64,000 bases of DNA from Methylosinus sp. Sm6 (GTDB taxonomy: Bacteria > Pseudomonadota > Alphaproteobacteria > Rhizobiales > Beijerinckiaceae): contig NZ_JAINDZ010000001.1 in the NCBI RefSeq assembly GCF_019802345.1, positions 310,001-374,000 on the forward strand, in the 5' to 3' direction. This document shows, in pieces, positions 61,896 through 64,000 of the stretch (positions are counted from its first letter, which is position 1; every line of letters starts with the position of its first letter). The position numbers and the translations under genes are program-made. Under the pieces are notes generated by a model. It made no database searches. It was given only the letters and a program-made list of their open reading frames with translations, and was not told the origin of the DNA.

Positions 61896-62351
61896 GGTCG
61901 GTCTCGGGGCGGCCGGAGGCGTCCGGCCGACGTCGCTCGCAATATATACGGCCTTCGCGAGAAGCCGAAACGCCGACCGCGGCCGATTTCGCTCTCCTCA
62001 GATATGGGCTTCATCGATTGTCCTGGCCGCTGTCCTGGCCGCTGTCCTGGCCGCTGTCCTGGCCGCTGTCCTGGCCGCTTGCCGCGTGCGGACGAAGTTC
62101 GGGACATTTTCGTAAAACATGTTCGGTTTTCGCTGATCGCGTTAGCGGTTTATTGCAGCTTGGCCGGCTTAATCGCGAGCGTGCATCGTCGCTTCGCCTT
62201 GAAGGCGAAGGGAGTTCGACGCCATCGGGCGGCATCGCCGCCCCGTCGCCGCAAGGTGCGGCGCAGATCTCGAAGCCCCCCGGATCGGCTGGGTGGGCCA
62301 CTCCGTCAGGAAAGCGCCGCATTCGACTGCAATCGGCCGCGAGGTGAGAAA
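61896..62351. other. Divergent intergenic region upstream of Tad-type genes
   Basis: 456 bp between rnr (minus) and the first TadE-like gene (plus). Besides the 12 bp tandem repeat noted separately it shows no gene I would support. An A/T-richer stretch at about 62103-62160 (TTTTCGTAAAACATG, GGTTTATTGCAG) is the most promoter-like part for the plus strand. Confidence 0.4.
62019..62078. repeat. 12 bp tandem repeat, five exact copies
   Basis: Five perfect head-to-tail copies of TGTCCTGGCCGC (62019-62030 through 62067-62078), followed by a decayed TTGCCGCG. The copies are identical, so the array is young or kept uniform and may vary in number between strains. Lies 124 bp upstream of the rnr start and 273 bp before the TadE-like gene. 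Confidence 0.97.
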
Positions 62352-62999
62352 GTGCGATCTGTCGCTCCGTTCCGTAACGTTATATCCGGCGCCTCGCGCC
62401 GAAAGCGGTTCGACACGTCCGCGACGGCCGGGCGGGGCCTCGTCGCCGAGGTGGCGCGGCGCGTCCGTCGTTCGATCCGGCGCTTGGCGACCTGCCGGCG
62501 GGGCGTCGCCGCCGTCGAATTCGCTTTCATCGCCCTGCCGCTGCTCGCGCTTCTGGTCGCGATCGTGCAGATCGGAATCGTCTTTCTCGCGCAGGACGAA
62601 TTGGAGACCGCCACCGAAAAGGCCGCTCGCACCTTGCTGACCGGCCATGTGCAACAGAATAGCTCGACGCGAGACGAGTTCATTGCCACAGTCTGCGCCA
62701 ATCTGCCGGCGCTGTTCGAATGTTCCGGCGTCATGGTCGATCTGCGGACGGCGAACGCCTTCTCCTCCCTCGATACGTCGACGCCGGTCCTGACCTTCGA
62801 CAGGACGGGCAACGTCACCAATAACTGGCTTTTCGAGACCGGCGGCGCCGGCGCGATCATGGTGCTGCGCGTCATCTATCAGTTTCCCGTCGTGAACGGT
62901 CCGTTGCGCTTTCATCTCGCCAATCTGCCGGGCGGCAAGCGCTTGCTGGCGTCCGTCGCCGTCTTCAAGGTCGAACCCTATTCAACGACGGGACTTTAG
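62352..62999 (+). CDS. TadE-like pseudopilin/pilus assembly protein
   Basis: 215-residue protein from a GTG start at 62352 (GAGGTGAG upstream). After a basic N-terminus comes the TadE hallmark CRRGVAAVEFAFIALPLLAL with the Glu at +5-like position and a transmembrane helix (VEFAFIALPLLALLVAIVQIG). The rest is extracytoplasmic (TEKAARTLLTGHVQQ, RVIYQFPVVNG, LPGGKRLLASVAVFK). TadE, TadF and TadG are minor pseudopilins of Flp/Tad pili used in adhesion. It is first of three such genes, 3 bp from the next. An earlier in-frame start is unlikely given the poor upstream sequence. Confidence 0.85.
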   Translation: MRSVAPFRNVISGASRRKRFDTSATAGRGLVAEVARRVRRSIRRLATCRRGVAAVEFAFIALPLLALLVAIVQIGIVFLAQDELETATEKAARTLLTGHVQQNSSTRDEFIATVCANLPALFECSGVMVDLRTANAFSSLDTSTPVLTFDRTGNVTNNWLFETGGAGAIMVLRVIYQFPVVNGPLRFHLANLPGGKRLLASVAVFKVEPYSTTGL

Positions 63000-63002
63000 A
63001 CA

Positions 63003-63572
63003 ATGATCCGCCCGCCCTACCGCGCCTTGATGGGAATGCGCGACCTGCGCGATGCCGCGCGGCGCCTGTCGTGCGATCAGCGCGCCATCTCCGCAGTGGA
63101 ATTCGCTCTGCTGGCGCCGGTTTTCGTTCTGCTGCTCGTCGGCGAATTCGCGCTGGGAGAAGCCATCTCCATCAGTCGAAAGGTCGCGATCACCGGTCGT
63201 GTCGTCGTCGATCTCGTCGCGCAAGAGTCGGATGTGACGGAGTCCAAGGTCACATCCATTCTCAGCGCCTCGGCGCAGATCGCGGCGCCCTATTCGTCCG
63301 CGGACATGGTGATCGTGCTCTCGCATCTGAAAATCGACGGGGATGGAAACGCGACCGTCGACTGGAGCAGAGCGCTCCATGGCGACCGGCTCGCCTTGGG
63401 CGCGACAGTCGCGCTTCCCGCCGGGGTCGCGCAGGCGAACACATCGCTGATCTACGGATCCGTGCGGCTCGACTACCGCCCGCCGGTCGGCTCCAGCCTG
63501 CTGGGCGCCATACCGATCTCCTATTCGCTCTACATGAACCCGCGCGTTTCTGCATCCATCCCACTGAACTGA
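63003..63572 (+). CDS. TadE/TadF-like pilus assembly protein
   Basis: 189-residue protein with the same build: a short basic N-terminus, AISAVEFALLAPVFVLLLVGEFALGEA as pilin-like helix (motif AISAVEFALLAPVF), and a periplasmic part (SISRKVAITGRVVVDLVAQES, ISYSLYMNPRVSASIPL). It resembles the preceding gene only in architecture. It starts 3 bp after that gene and is followed after 16 bp by a TadG-like gene, so the three form an operon. Together they provide minor pseudopilins for a Tad pilus whose other genes lie outside the window. Confidence 0.85.
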   Translation: MIRPPYRALMGMRDLRDAARRLSCDQRAISAVEFALLAPVFVLLLVGEFALGEAISISRKVAITGRVVVDLVAQESDVTESKVTSILSASAQIAAPYSSADMVIVLSHLKIDGDGNATVDWSRALHGDRLALGATVALPAGVAQANTSLIYGSVRLDYRPPVGSSLLGAIPISYSLYMNPRVSASIPLN

Positions 63573-63588
63573 CGACCGAGTGGAAACC

Positions 63589-64000
63589 ATGACATTTTCA
63601 GTCCTGTCCCGACTTTCCTCTCTCGTCCATGATCGTCGCGGCAACACTGCGATCATCTTCGCGCTGGGGGCGACGCCCTTGTTCGTGGCCGCAGGAGTGG
63701 CGATCGACTATGGCTTCGCCGCGAAGATCAAAACCCAGCTCGCCGCCATCGCCGACGCCGCGGCCCTGTCCGCGACGACCCCCGCGATGATGAAGCAGTC
63801 CGAAGCGGATGCGGAGACCGCCGCGACGAACATGTTCGCGGCCCAGGCCAATCTGATAAAGGGGTTTGCTTATGACGGACGCAATTTGACGATCGACGTC
63901 GCCGATAGCGCGGAGGTCAACAAGATGCGCACGGTCACCGTGTCATATTCCGGGAGGGTCGCCAACTCGTTCGGCGGACTGTATTATTCGAGATACACCA
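63589..64000 (+). CDS. TadG-like pilus assembly protein, 5' part only
   Basis: The open frame from ATG 63589 runs past the right edge; 137 residues are visible. It begins MTFSVLSRLSSLVHDRRGNT and then AIIFALGATPLFVAAGVAID, the 'Flp pilus-assembly TadG N-terminal' signature (D-RRG-AIIFALA-P). It continues with YGFAAKIKTQLAAIADAAAL, the usual helix that follows. Full-length TadG proteins carry a von Willebrand A domain, which here would be beyond the window. Confidence 0.85.
   Translation, partial: MTFSVLSRLSSLVHDRRGNTAIIFALGATPLFVAAGVAIDYGFAAKIKTQLAAIADAAALSATTPAMMKQSEADAETAATNMFAAQANLIKGFAYDGRNLTIDVADSAEVNKMRTVTVSYSGRVANSFGGLYYSRYT

Noticed and set aside
60723-62351. Plus-strand open frame running from inside rnr into the TadE-like gene
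   Set aside because: It is antisense to a well-supported RNase R gene. TadE-type sequence begins only after the GTG at 62352.

Overview
The window is GC-rich DNA from an alphaproteobacterium of the Hyphomicrobiales. The gene order fhcB-fhcA-fhcA-fhcD-fhcC marks a methylotroph that oxidises C1 units with tetrahydromethanopterin. A type II methanotroph (Methylosinus/Methylocystis type) is the best guess, but no methane monooxygenase is present to prove it.

Left part (1-28,000). The formyltransferase/hydrolase (Fhc) operon lies on the minus strand and carries two tandem, diverged, full-length fhcA genes. It is followed by oligopeptidase B, a VapC remnant, a TonB-dependent siderophore-type receptor with a small DUF2946-like partner, and tRNA-Ser(GCT). 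Next come cobU (minus) and a cobalamin riboswitch leading cobQ-cobT (plus). A second DUF2946-like gene precedes an ECF sigma factor, a FecR anti-sigma factor and a second TonB receptor of the FecA/FpvA design. Phosphoenolpyruvate synthase follows. Then comes a thiol-linked group: a GST, a nitroreductase, a secreted phytochelatin-synthase-like protease and gamma-glutamyltransferase. The part ends with an unusual fusion of an AHSA1/SRPBCC domain to a membrane-fusion protein.

Central part (28,119-50,764). This is the most interesting region. An ECF sigma factor and a FecR-like protein reduced to its cytoplasmic DUF4880 domain stand in front of a tight plus-strand gene run. The run is: TpsB outer-membrane transporter; an ExbB fused to periplasmic DUF2341/LamG-like modules; ExbD; TonB; a porin; a secreted coiled-coil protein; a PpiC-type chaperone; a YbjN-like protein; and a 4091-residue TpsA exoprotein. 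Two-partner secretion normally needs no energy input, so a co-encoded, modified TonB-ExbB-ExbD motor suggests an energised version of the pathway.

Right part (51,000-64,000). A secreted PstS-like protein with a clear terminator lies convergent to tpsA. A second overlapping operon holds a TPR/GT41 glycosyltransferase, a TPR protein, an orphan TonB-C-terminal-like protein, a lytic transglycosylase and a small secreted protein. It may serve the same surface system. A repeat-dense intergenic region, a GT2 glycosyltransferase, RNase R (minus) and the start of a Tad pilus pseudopilin cluster (two TadE-like genes, TadG-like) complete the window.
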